Made by a program: the position numbers and the translations under genes. From contig CM076650.1 in NCBI GenBank assembly GCA_038496675.1, positions 25,705,320 through 25,769,319 of the forward strand: a stretch of DNA of 64,000 nucleotides. The letters are read 5' to 3'. The notes under the pieces were generated by a model that worked only from the letters and a program-made list of their open reading frames with translations, was not told where the DNA came from and searched no databases. Of the stretch, positions 50,514 through 64,000 are shown in pieces. Within the stretch, counting starts at the first letter, position 1. Each line of letters starts with the position of its first letter. Source of the stretch: Rachycentron canadum. Its lineage: Eukaryota > Chordata > Actinopteri > Carangiformes > Rachycentridae.

Positions 50514-50555
50514 TTAGCTCTCTCCTCCAGAAGTAAATCTAGAGGAGAGAGCTAA
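50514..50555. repeat. perfect hairpin, 14-bp arms, 14-nt loop
   Basis: TTAGCTCTCTCCTC (50514-50527) pairs with GAGGAGAGAGCTAA (50542-50555). It sits at the right end of the interspersed repeat at 50341-50510. Confidence 0.95.
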
Positions 50556-50945
50556 AAGTCTTTTCAAATCATCGGGAAAAAACACATCGAGTTGCAAACA
50601 GTGCAGCAAACACATTTTGTTGCACGAGTTATTACTGAATGTTGCCTTCTTCTTTGAAACTTTCTCAGTATCTTGTAAAGTATCTGCCTCTGTGGATAGA
50701 AAATTAAATGTAGAACAGTTTTTCGTGGTCTTCCTGTTATTTTCCAAGACAGTGCCGGAGACATATTTGACAGAAACAGGACGCATTTGGGGACAAGCAG
50801 TGGTGCAGGAGACTGCCTGTGTACTTAAGCTGTGACCAGTTTATGTTTTCTCAATGAAAACATCTTTAGAGCCTTTTAACCCAGCAGCCTTATCACACAA
50901 AACAGGAGCAACCTTAGCCCTCTCCCAGCTGTTGCAGAGAGAGCC

Positions 50946-50947
<2 letters not shown>

Positions 50948-50996
<49 letters not shown>
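50948..50996. repeat. (GT)n microsatellite
   Basis: About 24 units, facing the (CA)n at 51072. Confidence 0.97.
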
Positions 50997-50999
<3 letters not shown>

Positions 51000-51071
51000 A
51001 TATTTTGAACACCTGGCTCCTTCAGTGCCACCTCATTCTTCATCCCTGCTTGGTTTGGTTTTGGCAGACGC

Positions 51072-51099
51072 AAACACACACGCACACAGACACACACAC

Positions 51100-51154
<55 letters not shown>
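51072..51154. repeat. (CA)n microsatellite
   Basis: About 40 units with a few CG/GA interruptions on the left side; the reverse complement of the GT run 75 bp to its left. Confidence 0.97.
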
Positions 51155-51156
<2 letters not shown>

Positions 51157-51181
51157 TCTGTTTGCTATAGTGTCCTGGTGT

Positions 51182-51203
51182 CCCCCCCCCCCCCCCCCCC
51201 CCC
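51182..51203. repeat. poly-C run (22 C)
   Basis: An uninterrupted C homopolymer 27 bp after the (CA)n run. Its exact length is likely uncertain in the assembly. Confidence 0.95.
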
Positions 51204-52283
51204 GTCTCGTTCTGTAGTTCTTTTCTCTACTTTCTCTTTTCTCCTGTGAACTCTTGTTCACACCAGTCACCCCCAGCTGTGTAGCACAGCAGGTGTGTTC
51301 TACTTTGCTTTGAAAACTTCCCCTGAATTAATCAATAAGAGTGGAGGTTACATTTAATGCAAATCATTACAAGCTGACAGTAACTTCTTCTTTAACTTTC
51401 TCTGGACAGATGATGAAGAAATGTAATCCCTCCCCCCCGTTCTGTGGAAAAGCAGCATCTGCAGAGACGTAGGTTATTAATGGTGATGATCAACAGCGGT
51501 GACACAGCGATCCACAGCGATCACTTCACCCCTTTAGATTTATGACAAAAATCTTCAGAAGTTATTTTTGGGTAGTACTGGGGAAAAACTATTTATATGT
51601 TTCACATGTAATTTGTGCAGGAACAAACTAAACTAAACTATGTGATCAAATCAGAATCTGATAATAGGCCAATGAATAGATGGGATCAATTAAACACACA
51701 AAATGAATCAACCTATGACCAAACAAGAAGATGTCTGGCTAATAAAACCTTATCCCAGACAGCAATGTGACGCTTGTGGCCCAACATATGCCTGGTTCTT
51801 CAGCCTAAGGCTGGCCCAACTTCTGCCTTCCAGACCCAACCTAATAAAATAATAGTGGCTTTACATTATTCACACTACTTACACCTTGACTCATTCACCA
51901 GCAGTTTCGACACCCACTACTGTGTTTCCAGTCAGTCAAACACTTGGATTTATAACACTTGAGTGTCAAGTCAATCACAGCCACGACAACTGTTGGACTG
52001 GAGTGCAGATGTAGAGGTACTTCAACCAACAAGACAAACTAGAATAGAATTAAATAACACTGGTTTCACTTTTCATGTACAGCTCTTGGTTCATTGGCTT
52101 CAGATGAAGGGGAAAAACATTTTTACTCAATTTGATTAATTTGAATTAATTTATTTGGTTAAAGGATGTTGTTAAATACCTGTGGTAATAAATACTTATA
52201 CTACTAATACTATTAAATATTTGAAGTTTGGCAGATTCCCTGACTTTTACCTTTCATTTAAATCACAGAGACACATAAATATA

Positions 52284-52288
<5 letters not shown>

Positions 52289-52335
<47 letters not shown>
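52289..52335. repeat. (CA)n microsatellite
   Basis: About 23 units, followed by a shorter CA run and a G-rich stretch. Confidence 0.97.
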
Positions 52336-52337
<2 letters not shown>

Positions 52338-55300
52338 AACACACACACACACAGAGGGGTGGGGGTAGGGGGGTAGGTGCATAATGCATACATAGTCATG
52401 AAAACAGACACCCGGCAGTTAGCTATTAGCTGTCTGCTGGTTGATGGAATTTCCCAGCACAAAGGAAAAGAAAAACAATAAATATAACAATATTTCTGAT
52501 GTTTTAATGAGAGAAGCAGAGATTATGTCCGAGAGGCTGCAATCAGTAGACAGAATATCTCCACATGTAAAGCCTGACTTGAATAGTTTGCTTATGTTTA
52601 CATACTCAATACCTTCTGCTGCATATTGCGCCTAGTGCACATATCTGGCTTTATGGGCCATATGTCTGATTGGAGCAATTTTCCCTGACTCCTTGTATTC
52701 ACATTTACCAGGAAGGATACCATAAGTGTGAAAGACATTTTGTGATGCTCAGTGATTACCTACCAGGAATCAATCACTACAACAGAGAAACCAAACTATC
52801 CCTGAGGGTTACCTTCTGCAGTTGCGGACAGAATGTGGAGTTGCTCGGCTAAACTGAAAAACAAAAAAGAACTTGTGATATATAAATCTAAATATATATA
52901 CAGTATATACACCTTCGTGTTTAGACTGTGAATTAATATAGAAATCATTTAGTGAGCCACTGGTGTGATATAGTTATTGTGAAAATACTTAATAACCCCA
53001 GGTATGAGCAAACAGTTAAGTTGAAAAAAGACAGCTCCATCTTCAGCCGCCATAGAAGAAGAACAAATGCTGAATAACATTATTAACAGCATCAAATAAC
53101 ATGTGTAACATCAGTTTAAAGTAGGGACTTGTAACACAATGCGCTGTGTCAGTAAAAGGGTGCTTAATGCTGTTTGGACAACACTGAGACAAAAGACTGC
53201 AGCCGACTGCTCTGCTGAGGTTTCAAATGCAGACATCAGCAACGTGCCACGGTTCCATGAGCCTGTTGCTCTTAGACACATTTGGATTTGTCACAGAAAC
53301 TTAGAATTCGTCATAATTTTTCATTTGGTGACCTAACACCCACAGTTATATTCAGCATGTCCTGTGCAGCTCCTCTGTTAGAATCACAAAATGACAAGAG
53401 CAACCGTTGTATCTGTTGGGTGTAGGTGATATATCCGGCCCCCCATACATGACATTATCACAATATATAACTATTTCACTGTAAAGTATGAAAAATATTA
53501 CATATGGTTGGTTTAGTATTGTGATATCTGATGTGTAGCTTATCTGTACCACGCTAATTCTGAACTCATCAAACTTTGTTTTTTCCACATCAAACCTGCC
53601 GTGCATCGTTTCCTGTGTTCTACAGCCTTTGGAAACAGGAAATGTGGGCACCAGGAGGTGACAACTACAATGCGCGCTGACTGGCTAGTGCTGACAAAGA
53701 TAAAGATCATTTATCTCACGATAAATTGTGGGTGTGGAAGTGAGGTTCTGCAGTGTCTCAGTCAGTGGTGAAAAAGAATCCCTTTGTGTTGTGGGCTGAT
53801 CTAATGGCTGAAGTCAGAAAATGTGGCCTGAATCAACTTTACAAGATCAGAGGGTACTCTGAATCATTATGGTTAAATATAGAACTGCTATCCCAAATGA
53901 AGAAGCTATTTGTGGCTGCTCAGTACATTTAGGATCTCTCGTAGCATGAAGGGGGGGACGTCAGAATCATCAGCCGTCATTCTCCAAGTGATAATAAAAA
54001 CCTTTTTAGTTCGACATAAAGTAGTTTATACGGTGTAATTAAGTGTAACGAACTTTCCGAGGGGAGGCTAACGCCATTGTTTTTGCTGTAACTGTCACTG
54101 CCCTGCTGTGTAGGCGTCAGCCAAGGTTTTGCGTTAGTCTAAAAAATCATAAATCATATCATCAATATGAGGATTCAAGCCCAGCCGTCACATACATGCT
54201 ACTTAGTTGAGGGGTCCACACTTGCACTCCATCCTCCTTCTTTCTCAATACAATAGAGACACACGCATACATTGAAAACATTCAGTCCCACAATTTCGAC
54301 TGATGCTAGACACAAACAATTAACTGCTCAGACATAAATCCTGCCCATCCTGTACCTAACCTTCCCACACAAGACTCCTGCCTTTCTTCCTTTCTCGCCA
54401 GAGGATTTTGTTTTGTTAGCGTTCCACCTTAAAACTCATGTGGACACAGATGAATAAGAGCAAGCTCTAGTGTAAGCTTCGGCCATTCTCACTCTCCCCC
54501 CATAATCGGTTTCTTTCTTTTTCATCAGTGTGTGAGGTCAGGTCGGCCTCCAGTGGATTATGAAGTGGTGTTTATCCACTATGTCCCCCAGGTACAGTTC
54601 CAGAAACAGGGATGCAGACAGGGAGGGTCACACACGCTCAGAAATGAAAACTCGATCTACATGTGAGCGTCGAGGAGAACAGCACTGTGAAAGACAAATT
54701 CAGTTCAGTCAGCTTCATTAGTTAGCTCAGATTTATTTAGTTTATTTTTACCTCATCACTGCTGTTATTGTGGCAAAACACTGACCAACTGTGGCAAGCA
54801 CTGACGTTAGAGAAAATCATGTTGGAGAGAGGCAGTGCCAGAGTGACTAAACAAAAAGGGCCTGTGATTCATGGGATCTGGCAACCCAGGCTAACCCAGG
54901 CCACGGTGTTTTGCATAACAGGTGTTACATTACCGGTGGGAAAAGGAAAGGAAATATAGAGCAATCATAATATTTCCATGACATACTCAGGTGTATAATC
55001 AACTGCTCGCATGCATGTAAACGCACGCACACACACCTGCGCACCTGAGCACACATACACATGCATGAGCAAGGTGTGCTTTGTCCCCTGGTATCAGTTA
55101 TTTCAGCTAATGTGGCCTTTGGAGAAATGATCTGTGCGTGGTATAAATTAGGGGACGCCACAGCAGAGAGAGCAATACATTACCCTTTCTTTCAACAGCC
55201 ACAGTCTGCCTCCTCAGAGGGAGCCAAGCGGCCAGCCAACCAAACCTCTTTGTCTCTCACGCACGAAGGTAGAGAGAGGAAACACCGTGGAAGATGTAAA

Positions 55301-58300
55301 ATGATTTGATGTTTGGACACATTTCACTTTTTGTGGGGTATTTCCGTTGAAAATTGATTTGATTTTCTGTTGAGGTGGAATTACTTCGGGCTTCCAGGGT
55401 TCGTTTTCTACACATTCAGTGTTAGTTCAGAGCATTCCCAAAGCTTAAATACACACCACACTCATCTGGTTTGACCGTCAGTACAAAATGCTGTTAGAAA
55501 ACATCTGGATGCATAAAAAAGTTAAAGGTACATCAAAAATGTAGGAAAGGAACTTCCAAGAAAAGAAAAGGAAGCATAAGTTTACACTTTGCAGAAACAT
55601 GAAAACACATTCAGAGGATTAAATGTTTACTTTAAGAATCTGGGTCAAATTTGGATAAATCTGGCCTCTGATTGTTCTTTTTTTTTTTTTTTTCTTGCCA
55701 TCACGAAGGTAAGCTGAGGCTCGTGGTTCTATCTTAAATACCACCACAGACTCCTCGCAACCCTGTTTAACAACAGCACATGTTTCAACAATCAAACTGC
55801 CCCAAAACACTTTTGGACCACACTGCACGCAATAAACAATCAAGCAGTGAGAACTTGATATTGTTGCCATTGATTTGATGTTTGGCATTCACACACACAG
55901 AAAGATGCAACACAGAAGAGGAGGATTTGTCGGTTATTCCCCCGACGTGTTTCATGACATGAGTAAAGAGGCACGAGTAAGGGCATGGAGGATTTATGAA
56001 TCTGAGTGCTAAGAAATCAGGCAACCAGCCCCTTGTGAGTGTCTGTAAGTTATGTTTGAAAGTCATCAAGCTCAGTTTACAGACAAAGCATGTCAAATGC
56101 AAAAAAGAGACGCAAAAAAAAAAAAAGAAAAAAAAGGAGAGAGCAAGTGGTCACATCTCTTTCAGTGTGGGGATAGGATGATACGGAAGCGTTTTACCTG
56201 TCTGTGCCCGTGAGCCAATTTTCCAACTCTTGAGTTAAGGCCACAGTCACAAACAAACATGTTCATGAGTAGTTAGCTCCACTTCAAAAGCAATCTGATT
56301 TTGAGTCCTAAAATCCAACCCATGAACTGCTTTTGGCTGGAAAGTAATTGGGGTGCCTGACCGCGCCAGAACAACTCAGCCAGGAACGCCATCCAAGTCC
56401 CTGCGGTGCTGAGCAGCACTGCCCCCGCCCTGCCTGGGCACCCCTCAAAACCCAGATGAACTCAAGTTTCATGTTTTCTCCTGTGACGCAAGTCATACCG
56501 ACACACGGCCCATTTTTATGTTTTGGAGCTTTTCTGTGCTCTGATGCTGATTTGTCATCACATCACTTGCACCACCCCCAGAATGGGGGCTCTAGTTTAA
56601 TGGTCACATGTCAGCGGCGAGGTTTATGCAAAGACAATGAAAGAAGCGCTTTTGTGAAGGTCTGTGCATAAATGAATAAAGTTGTTGTGGACCTTCATTT
56701 TGGATGACGACCCTGTCGCTGTGTTGGAAATCTGTTATGAAGACTTGAAGCTAAGATTTACACCAGACTGGACTCTACTGCCATTGTCCAGTCAGATTTA
56801 GACAAACAGGGTTAAAATTCATACCTCAGTGTCTGCCACAGAGGTCAGGAGCTTTGAGCATTGAGTGATGGTGGTATTTTACAGTGCTTCGTCTAACCTA
56901 ACCAGTGACATGCATCGTCTAAAATATCTTTCTTACACATGTACAAACTTGAATTTCTCAAGCAGATCTATTTTACAGGTTTACAACTAAAAACGCTGGA
57001 TTTATTTCTATAAGCTTAAAATCTTTTGATATTAATTGAAGCACATAAAATGAACCTCTTTAATTTTAATCCTATTTATACTTTTAAAACATGCTAAGGC
57101 ATAAGGCTATTCATTCCACAAATTTAAGCCAACTGGACCATGGTGGACTCTCTTTAAACCCACATCTAACTGATAGTAGACCTGTCTTTAGAAGAAACTG
57201 CTTACTAAAGTGATAGTGTTGCAAAAATCAAAACACGTCTTTGTTTGAATGTTAGCTTCGTACCTGTGAAATGTGTCTCGGCGTGTTGCATTCACTTGTT
57301 TTCGTCACAGTAAACTGAGCATGTATCCATTAAGATGTGCAGTGCGACCAGCGGACTGGGCCCGAGGCGAAACAGACTCCAGAAAATGGCTGCTTCAGGT
57401 CACAGGGAGAGGAGTGAGGTGTGTATGTGACATGCTACAAAAAGAGCAGTGCCTGTCACACAATAGTGTCTACTGAAAACACCGCCACATTGACAAACCA
57501 GGTCACACATACACAAAAAGGCGTGTGCATATATACAGCACTGCACTTCCTCTTTGTGTCTTGAATGACTGATTTGCTTTTGCCTGAAGGCGAACAGTGA
57601 CCTCCAAGTCTCTCTGTGTCTGTGTCTGTGTGTGTGTGTCTGTGTGTGTGTGTGTGTTATGTGATGTTCTCACAAGCATTCCCTCTGGTCCTGATTTACC
57701 TCTCTTGTCATGCCAGTGCTGGTGGAAGTGGAATATATAAAGCTACTATGCAAAGTGTGTGCAGATGGTACTATTATCAAAGCAGTGGGACAATATTGAC
57801 AAAGCAGCAAACAAAATGCACAAAATGCGTTGAAGCCATTAAGCTAATTTCCAATGTAGGCAGCCTGCACTTCTCCCCCCGCAGTCGCAGTAAGTTGAAG
57901 ATTCCCTCCTCTGTTTGAGACAGACACCTGTTCACTGTCAATTGATCTGAGGGAGGAAACTGGGCGACTCATTTGCATGACATGGACAGCAACAAAGGAA
58001 GTTCTGTATCCACCTGCTCCATCCACTAACAGCAGCAGTTTAAAGTCTCCAGCTCTACGCGCCAGTCCAACAGAGCTTTCAGTGAGCCAATGTATTACAT
58101 TTCGAGTTTGCCTGGACTCTGCTTCGTCCTGTGTCTGTTTGAGCCTCGGGCTCGTCATCCTCCTGCCGTTCCAGTCAGTCTTCCTCACCCTGAACCTCAT
58201 CTTTCCCGCCGCCTGTCTCACTCCACCATCCGTCCTGCCTCAACCACACATTCACAATTAACCTCTTAGGGAGACTTTAAACATCATTTAAACACCTCAT

Positions 58301-58642
58301 TGTGACGCTTAATGTTGTTTTTTTGCTTTAAAGATGTATAGTTCAGTTCTGGAGAAAGACTAGTGCTGTTTGAATTCAACAGCCAAACATTATCCTGAGC
58401 ACTCTCAGACTCAAATGTTTTCCCCTGCTTAGACAGCGCACAAAGATCTGATAATGAAGGAGTAGGTGGAAGGAAAATAAATAAAATGCAGCATCGGAAT
58501 AAGACCGTGTGCTACATTAGTGTTTTTCCCAGCTTCTGGTGTGTGAAGTTGTTCTGTTCACTGACCAAATGAAATGAAATCCATCGCTCATCTGTCAATG
58601 GGAGTATTAATCTCTCAGTGTCTGTGTCGTACGCACAATGTC

Positions 58643-58643
<1 letters not shown>

Positions 58644-58696
<53 letters not shown>

Positions 58697-58706
58697 CGAG
58701 AGAGAG
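58644..58706. repeat. (GT)n-(GA)n compound microsatellite
   Basis: About 20 TG units pass directly into GA units. A further (GT)n lies at 58817-58845. Confidence 0.95.
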
Positions 58707-58813
58707 TTAACGTGCATAATACATACAACACATTCACACGGATATACACAGTCTGTGTGTGTCACATATGTTGAATAGATGTGTACACCTGTCCTAAAGT
58801 TTACGTGTGTGAG

Positions 58814-58848
<35 letters not shown>

Positions 58849-59469
58849 CAGAGCAGAGCAGATGGTACTATGTGGATCACAGTTTGCAATAATCGTCTAT
58901 ATTTCAGGAACTCATAATTATCCAGATTGAGGCAGCATGCTGCCTGAATGACTGTGACATGTGACACATGCCATTCAGGAGGTTATTATGACTATTATCA
59001 CTTTTCAGTAGGACTGACAATCTGTTACGTAAATATAAAAAAGAGTGATGTAACTGCAACAGAAATTGTAATCTAATGGTAAATAACTGGTCAGACTATG
59101 CATGAATTCTTGACAGATAACAGATACTAATATAAGTGATGTGACCAGTGGCTGTAATGTCACTGATGCTGACTTTTTTTATTCCGGCATCATATGCACT
59201 CCATGTATTGTTTACTAAGCTGTTGTCAATAAATAAACATTTATTGTCCTCACTATATTGGACACAGGCTTATAACACAGATTACACACCTGAGCAGAGG
59301 CATGTCTCGTCTGAATCTGACCGGAGAAATAAGGAGCGGGTGGGTTTGCAAAGCTAAGTCCATTCGGAGTTTTGAGTTCTTGTCCGCGGTGTTAAACACG
59401 GGTGCCGCCAAGGTTAGGGTATCCAGCTGTGTGCACGTGTGCATTAGTGAGATGAGCGTGTCTGCACAA

Positions 59470-59472
<3 letters not shown>

Positions 59473-59508
<36 letters not shown>
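59473..59508. repeat. (CT)n microsatellite
   Basis: About 18 units. Confidence 0.97.
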
Positions 59509-59511
<3 letters not shown>

Positions 59512-60391
59512 CTCTTTCACCCCTCTTCTCCTTCACGTCCATTCCCATCCCGGTTTGCCTTTACTTGTTCTTTCTTTTTCAGATATTCCCTCTGTAATCA
59601 GCGGACTGCAGCACAGTCCGAGAAAACCTGAGGAAAGTGATTTATTACAGTCACTCACTCACACACACAGAATGATTTATTGCTTTTGCAAGCAGACAGT
59701 AGTTCAAGGATAAGAGATTAGTTTTACACACGCTGAACACCAAATTATTATTAAACATTTAGATGGAGGACCTGCTCGCACATGCACACATACACTAAAA
59801 CACACCACTGTTTTACTTTATGAGTACTGACATGATGTGCAAATGTGGAGAGAAAAAGACGGACTACAAATAGAAACACATTGGCAATGTATTTTGTGTA
59901 ATTTCTTTTAAGGGGCTAGATAACCCACACACACACACACACACACACATACACACACACCCGTCCCCAGAGCTACATAATCCATTGGCTCAACAGAAAT
60001 GTATTCGATTATGCTCTGAGAACAATCATGGACACACAAGGCACAACACTGATGGACACAAAGAGCCTTTTATATCCTGCTTCCATTGTTTTCATATATT
60101 TCTATGTAATTCTACTTCTGTCAAGATCAATTGAGTGAACTGAATATGAAGTGATGCAGCCTGCGGTCAAATAGGGAACAACAAACACACCACGTGTCTA
60201 TCTGCAACACATGCACACACACACAGCAGCTCTGGTTGTGTGCATGTACGGAAGTGAATAGATGCAACGTACACACTGCAAAGAAGTTTCTCGCTACAAG
60301 GAAAATTGTCTTGAGGGTTGTACATGAGACCTAAAGACATGCAGAACCATGTTTCAACACAAGTGATTTGTGTGTGCTGCTACCAAGCATT

Positions 60392-60393
<2 letters not shown>

Positions 60394-60428
<35 letters not shown>
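60394..60428. repeat. (GT)n microsatellite
   Basis: About 17 units. Confidence 0.97.
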
Positions 60429-60432
<4 letters not shown>

Positions 60433-62729
60433 GTCAGAGAAAGAGAATGCTGTTCATCCAGACAAATGGGTCAGCAGTTAAAATGCCAATGCAGACCCCG
60501 CTGTCATTTCACATAGAAGTCTAGCACCCGTTGCGCGTGTACGTGCGCGAGTGCGAATGCCAATGTGTTTGTGTGCACCATCCATTGTTTCAGCTCTATT
60601 CTCCGAGTTGTGCGAGTGTTAGGTTATGGATTAAGACAAATGGATAAGTGGAAGAACAAAGCAGTTGACTGGACAGATAATTTCACTGTATTAGCATTTT
60701 AATAGAGCGATAAGAAATGTGCTGTCCTCCTCCTCTTTCTTTCTCTCTCTTTACCTTGTGTTTTGAATATACAATATGTCACTTCAAACGCAGTTTTTTT
60801 CTTTCTACTTGGGTTTGTTGTCCTTTCTTTTGAAGGCATGCTATTGTCAAGACATCGATTTTTACCCCATTCCTTTGGTAAGACGTCAAACAAAAAGACT
60901 TTTGTTACTCTGCTTTACTTTCTCCCGTTGCTCCAGTCACTCCCCCACCCACTCTCCTCTTCCCTCACTGTCTCTGACAGACAACATTTCTCCTCATCTC
61001 AGTTTGACTCTCCCTCGATCTCCCCTCTCCTTTCCTGTGAACTGTGCTCACTGAGGCCTGCAGGTGTACAAGACATGCCCGTTCAGCTTCCATTTCAGAC
61101 CATTATGCGAAGAACCAGAGATGACTGATGTAAAAAATAAGAAATATTTGTCCTTGAAACTTCTTGTTCCTCTTAGACCCGTGAAGTGAGGCTCCAGCAT
61201 GATTTGTACCTGCGATCTGCACGCTTGATATCTGCTACAGATGACCTGGCATTTGTCAAAAGACCAATCAGAACAGTAGCAGCCAAACAGATGAAAGCCA
61301 CAAACAATCCTGACACTGCACACAACCAACATCATCACCACAGAAACACTACTATCAAGCTGTCAAATACCTCTACAGAAGCCGTGACACGGCCTGATGT
61401 TGTTCCCCATCTGTTGTGGCAAACAGTTGTTAAATATTATCTAGACTTTAAATGCTATATTAGAACTGACATTAAAAATGTGGCCATAATAACAACACTA
61501 ACCTCCCAGCCCTGTCATTTAAAGCTCCATTAGCAGTGGACACTTATTGTCCACCTTGAAATTAGTAGAAACATAACATAACCGGGACAGAAAGACAGCC
61601 GTTGTGGATGAGGGAGATTACTCTGATGCAGTGCCCATGTCGCCCGTGTGTGTGTTTTTTTTCTTTTTTTGAGTGTATCTGCAAGTGAGTTTAGGAAGCG
61701 TGGTGTTTTGAAACTGCGCAAAAGTTGTAGGACAGTGACGGTGAAGAGCTGGCATCAGAGACGTGTTTGAACAGTTTTAATGTTATTTTCTAGGTCTCAT
61801 CTGGTGTTCAGACTGTAAACAACACCGTTAATACAATGAAGGTGGTTTTTTTAAGTACTGGAAAGACGATTGCCTGGTGTTACACTCCATTGTGACAAAA
61901 CAACAAAGGCAGTGCACAGTGAACAGCCTCAGTATGATTCCTGCATCCTCCATTTTTTTTTGGAATAGCCGAGACGGGATGTTTCTCAAACCTTGACCGA
62001 CAGGTTGACGGTGCCGGCATCAAAGCACTTAAGTTCAACACTTCCGGCATGTAACTGCTAAAAAAAGTTGTAGCTTTAAAATGTACGTTTATTCAAATTG
62101 CCTTTAATGTTGTTAAGTTATGACCGCTGAGCCAAGTCCCGGTACATATGCTCCAATGTGCACTCTGAATGACAGGCACACTCAGAGGGTGCCACTGATG
62201 TGGCAGTGTTTCTCCTCATGCTCCCGATGGCCAGCGTGATTATGACAGATGAGTCAATGTGTTTGTGAGACAGAGGGGGGAGCGAATCAATGCGCCATGT
62301 GCAACTCAAAAATGAAATGAGATTTTACCAATTTGAAACAGTAAAAACAATAGAAAATCAATACGTGGAAGCCACAGATAAATTAAAAAAAAAAAAACTA
62401 TAGTCTCCTGTCAGTCACTGCAATCTCCAGGGACAACTGGACAGCAGTCAGTCATGAAGCAGCAATTTTCTAATAAAAATAAAAATAAAATAAAATCAGC
62501 ACAAACAAATCAAAATCATAACTGAATATTTTGACTGAAAGCCACCGCTTCCTTCTGAATGATCCACATACACACATGCACTTAAGTTATTCACTATGCA
62601 GAATGTGTGCATGCAGCCTTTGTTTACGCAGCAATATGCTGAGCACAACACATACACCAAAAGTTGGACCGTATTATGCACAAACACAAATTTACTCTAT
62701 TCCACAGTTGCATGCACGCAGGCACGCAG

Positions 62730-62730
<1 letters not shown>

Positions 62731-62768
<38 letters not shown>
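62731..62768. repeat. (CA)n microsatellite
   Basis: About 19 units following a short CAGG-type run. Confidence 0.97.
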
Positions 62769-62769
<1 letters not shown>

Positions 62770-64000
62770 TGTACCTGAGTGGGACCTTCCTGTGATTTAG
62801 GTCACTAATCCATTTCCACAGCAATGGCCTGCCAGCAAATCAGATCACCGGGCTTTGTACATTTATTGGAAAATCCACATACACATCTCTGCATCTCTGG
62901 GTGGAACTGGATTTAGGCTCTCTCTCTCTCTCTCTCTCGCTCTCTCTGTCACTCACTTTTCTCATTTGCTCATGTTCTGTTCTAACACTTCTTTCTGTGC
63001 ATCTCTTTCTCCGTCTCTCTCTGCTGTGTTTTTGTTTTTCCTCACAATATGCCTCTTTGCTTATCTGTGATCATTTCATTTGCGTTTGTATGGGGATTTG
63101 TGTGTATGTCTGACAGAAGCCCAGCTGTTTACAAGAATGTGGAAGGATATTGTAGAGTATCAAGTAAACATGGCGCAATTGTTCAAGCAAACACACAAAC
63201 ACACGCAGATACTCAGGTCTATATGCCTGTCTCATCAAATGGCTCAGTCGTTGTACGTTTGTTTAACGGACAAAGACGTTCAACACGGTTTCCTTTCATG
63301 CAGGTGACCTGAAATACTAAATTGCCTTTCAATGAGGCTGTGATTTTCAGATTTTCTATTCTGACAAAATAAATATTTACAACCAATCAACAAAATCACT
63401 ACTGCAGACCTTGAAAGGTTAATAGCCCCTGATTCTATAAGCTATTTTATTCTCTCGTCTTCTCAGCCCGTGAACCAAATGGATAATTCATTTTCTTACT
63501 CTTGGAACCTGGCTCATAAAAAAACAAAGACTTGTGGCATCCAGGGAAACAGACCTCCACAGACCTCCACATCAATATCCACATCAGTCTCGCTGATGCT
63601 CCCACTCAGCATCTGTCTGTATTTCATGCGGACGCTTTAGCCCAAAATTAATGTCTAATACCTGAAGAAACGAGGGGAGAGACTAAAAAAAAAAAAAAAT
63701 CATCTGTCATCTGTGCAGCGGGTTATTATGACCCATAGTCGGGTTTTGTTGCTAGGTGACATCTAGTGGCCATAGTAATTGTGGCAGGAGCGAAAAGTAA
63801 AGTGGTGATGTCGTTTATAGAGCGACAAAGTCCACGTCAGGGGGAGGTTGGGGTGGATGGAAACAGGAATATATCGCAGGAGGTGTTCGATTCCCAGGTG
63901 AACATAGCAGTTTATGTTGTCTCTATTGATGACCATCGAACAAAGTTCACCACGTTGATATTATTGTAACCCTGACAACGAAGATCCTTTAATGTTGCTC

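Larger units (their letters stand above)
47600..64000 (-). other. tenm3: tenm3 upstream intron (incomplete), 16.4 kb or more
   Basis: I looked on the minus strand for the preceding cytoplasmic exon of the family (motifs such as SCLSSR, LTLTDTEHEN) and did not see it, so the intron runs past the right edge. It holds the Tc1-like copy at 49.4 kb, the interspersed repeat at 50.3 kb and many microsatellites. A G+C-richer stretch at about 57900-58260 has open frames on both strands but no recognisable protein. I see no gene of its own on either strand. Confidence 0.65.

Noticed and set aside
56308..56496. G+C-rich minus-strand frame with Gly/Arg-rich translation
   Set aside because: Short, with no domain and no splice context; composition alone explains the open frame.
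57844..58261. Overlapping open frames on both strands (125 and 94 codons) in a G+C-richer patch
   Set aside because: Neither translation resembles a known family. Open frames on both strands at once are expected from composition. A conserved non-coding element remains possible but cannot be judged here.

Overview
The window is vertebrate nuclear DNA, almost certainly from a ray-finned (teleost) fish. Evidence for this is: a multi-exon gene with GT-AG introns; dense (CA)n/(GT)n, (GA)n and (TATC)n microsatellites; teleost-type interspersed repeats; and remnants of Tc1-like, Ty3/gypsy and LINE elements. The species cannot be named from the sequence.

One gene explains all the coding sequence I can support: teneurin-3 (tenm3), on the minus strand, so its 5' side is at high coordinates. 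Twelve internal exons were placed with splice sites and checked for phase. From 5' to 3' they are 47417-47599, 32083-32350, 22826-22999, 21736-21800, 12595-12714, 11043-11126, 10302-10426, 9462-9711, 7675-7776, 6072-6266, 4586-4786 and 2734-2919. They join in one unbroken frame of 1953 nt (651 codons). The frame covers part of the cytoplasmic domain, the single transmembrane segment (type II), the juxtamembrane linker region and EGF-like repeats 1 to 7. The first coding exons lie beyond the right edge. EGF8 and the large NHL/YD-shell ectodomain lie beyond the left edge. Teneurin-3 is a dimeric cell-surface adhesion protein that binds teneurins and latrophilins in neural wiring.

Region by region: 1-12.7 kb holds the compact extracellular exons, with two Tc1-like transposon fragments in the introns. 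12.7-21.7 kb is a long intron holding a teleost interspersed repeat and two decayed Ty3/gypsy fragments of opposite orientation. 21.7-23 kb carries the transmembrane exon and the exon before it. 23-32 kb is an intron with a LINE remnant that is itself interrupted. 32 kb carries a proline-rich cytoplasmic exon. 32.4-47.4 kb is an intron with an assembly gap (37897-38281) and a perfect 39-bp inverted repeat. 47.4-47.6 kb is a symmetric, probably cassette, acidic cytoplasmic exon. 47.6-64 kb is intron with repeats and no coding sequence I can support.

No new enzymatic or defence system is visible. The most useful observations are the likely Tn5 mosaic-end (library adapter) remnant at the gap edge, the 39-bp perfect hairpin, the symmetric cassette exon and a pair of in-frame tandem splice acceptors.
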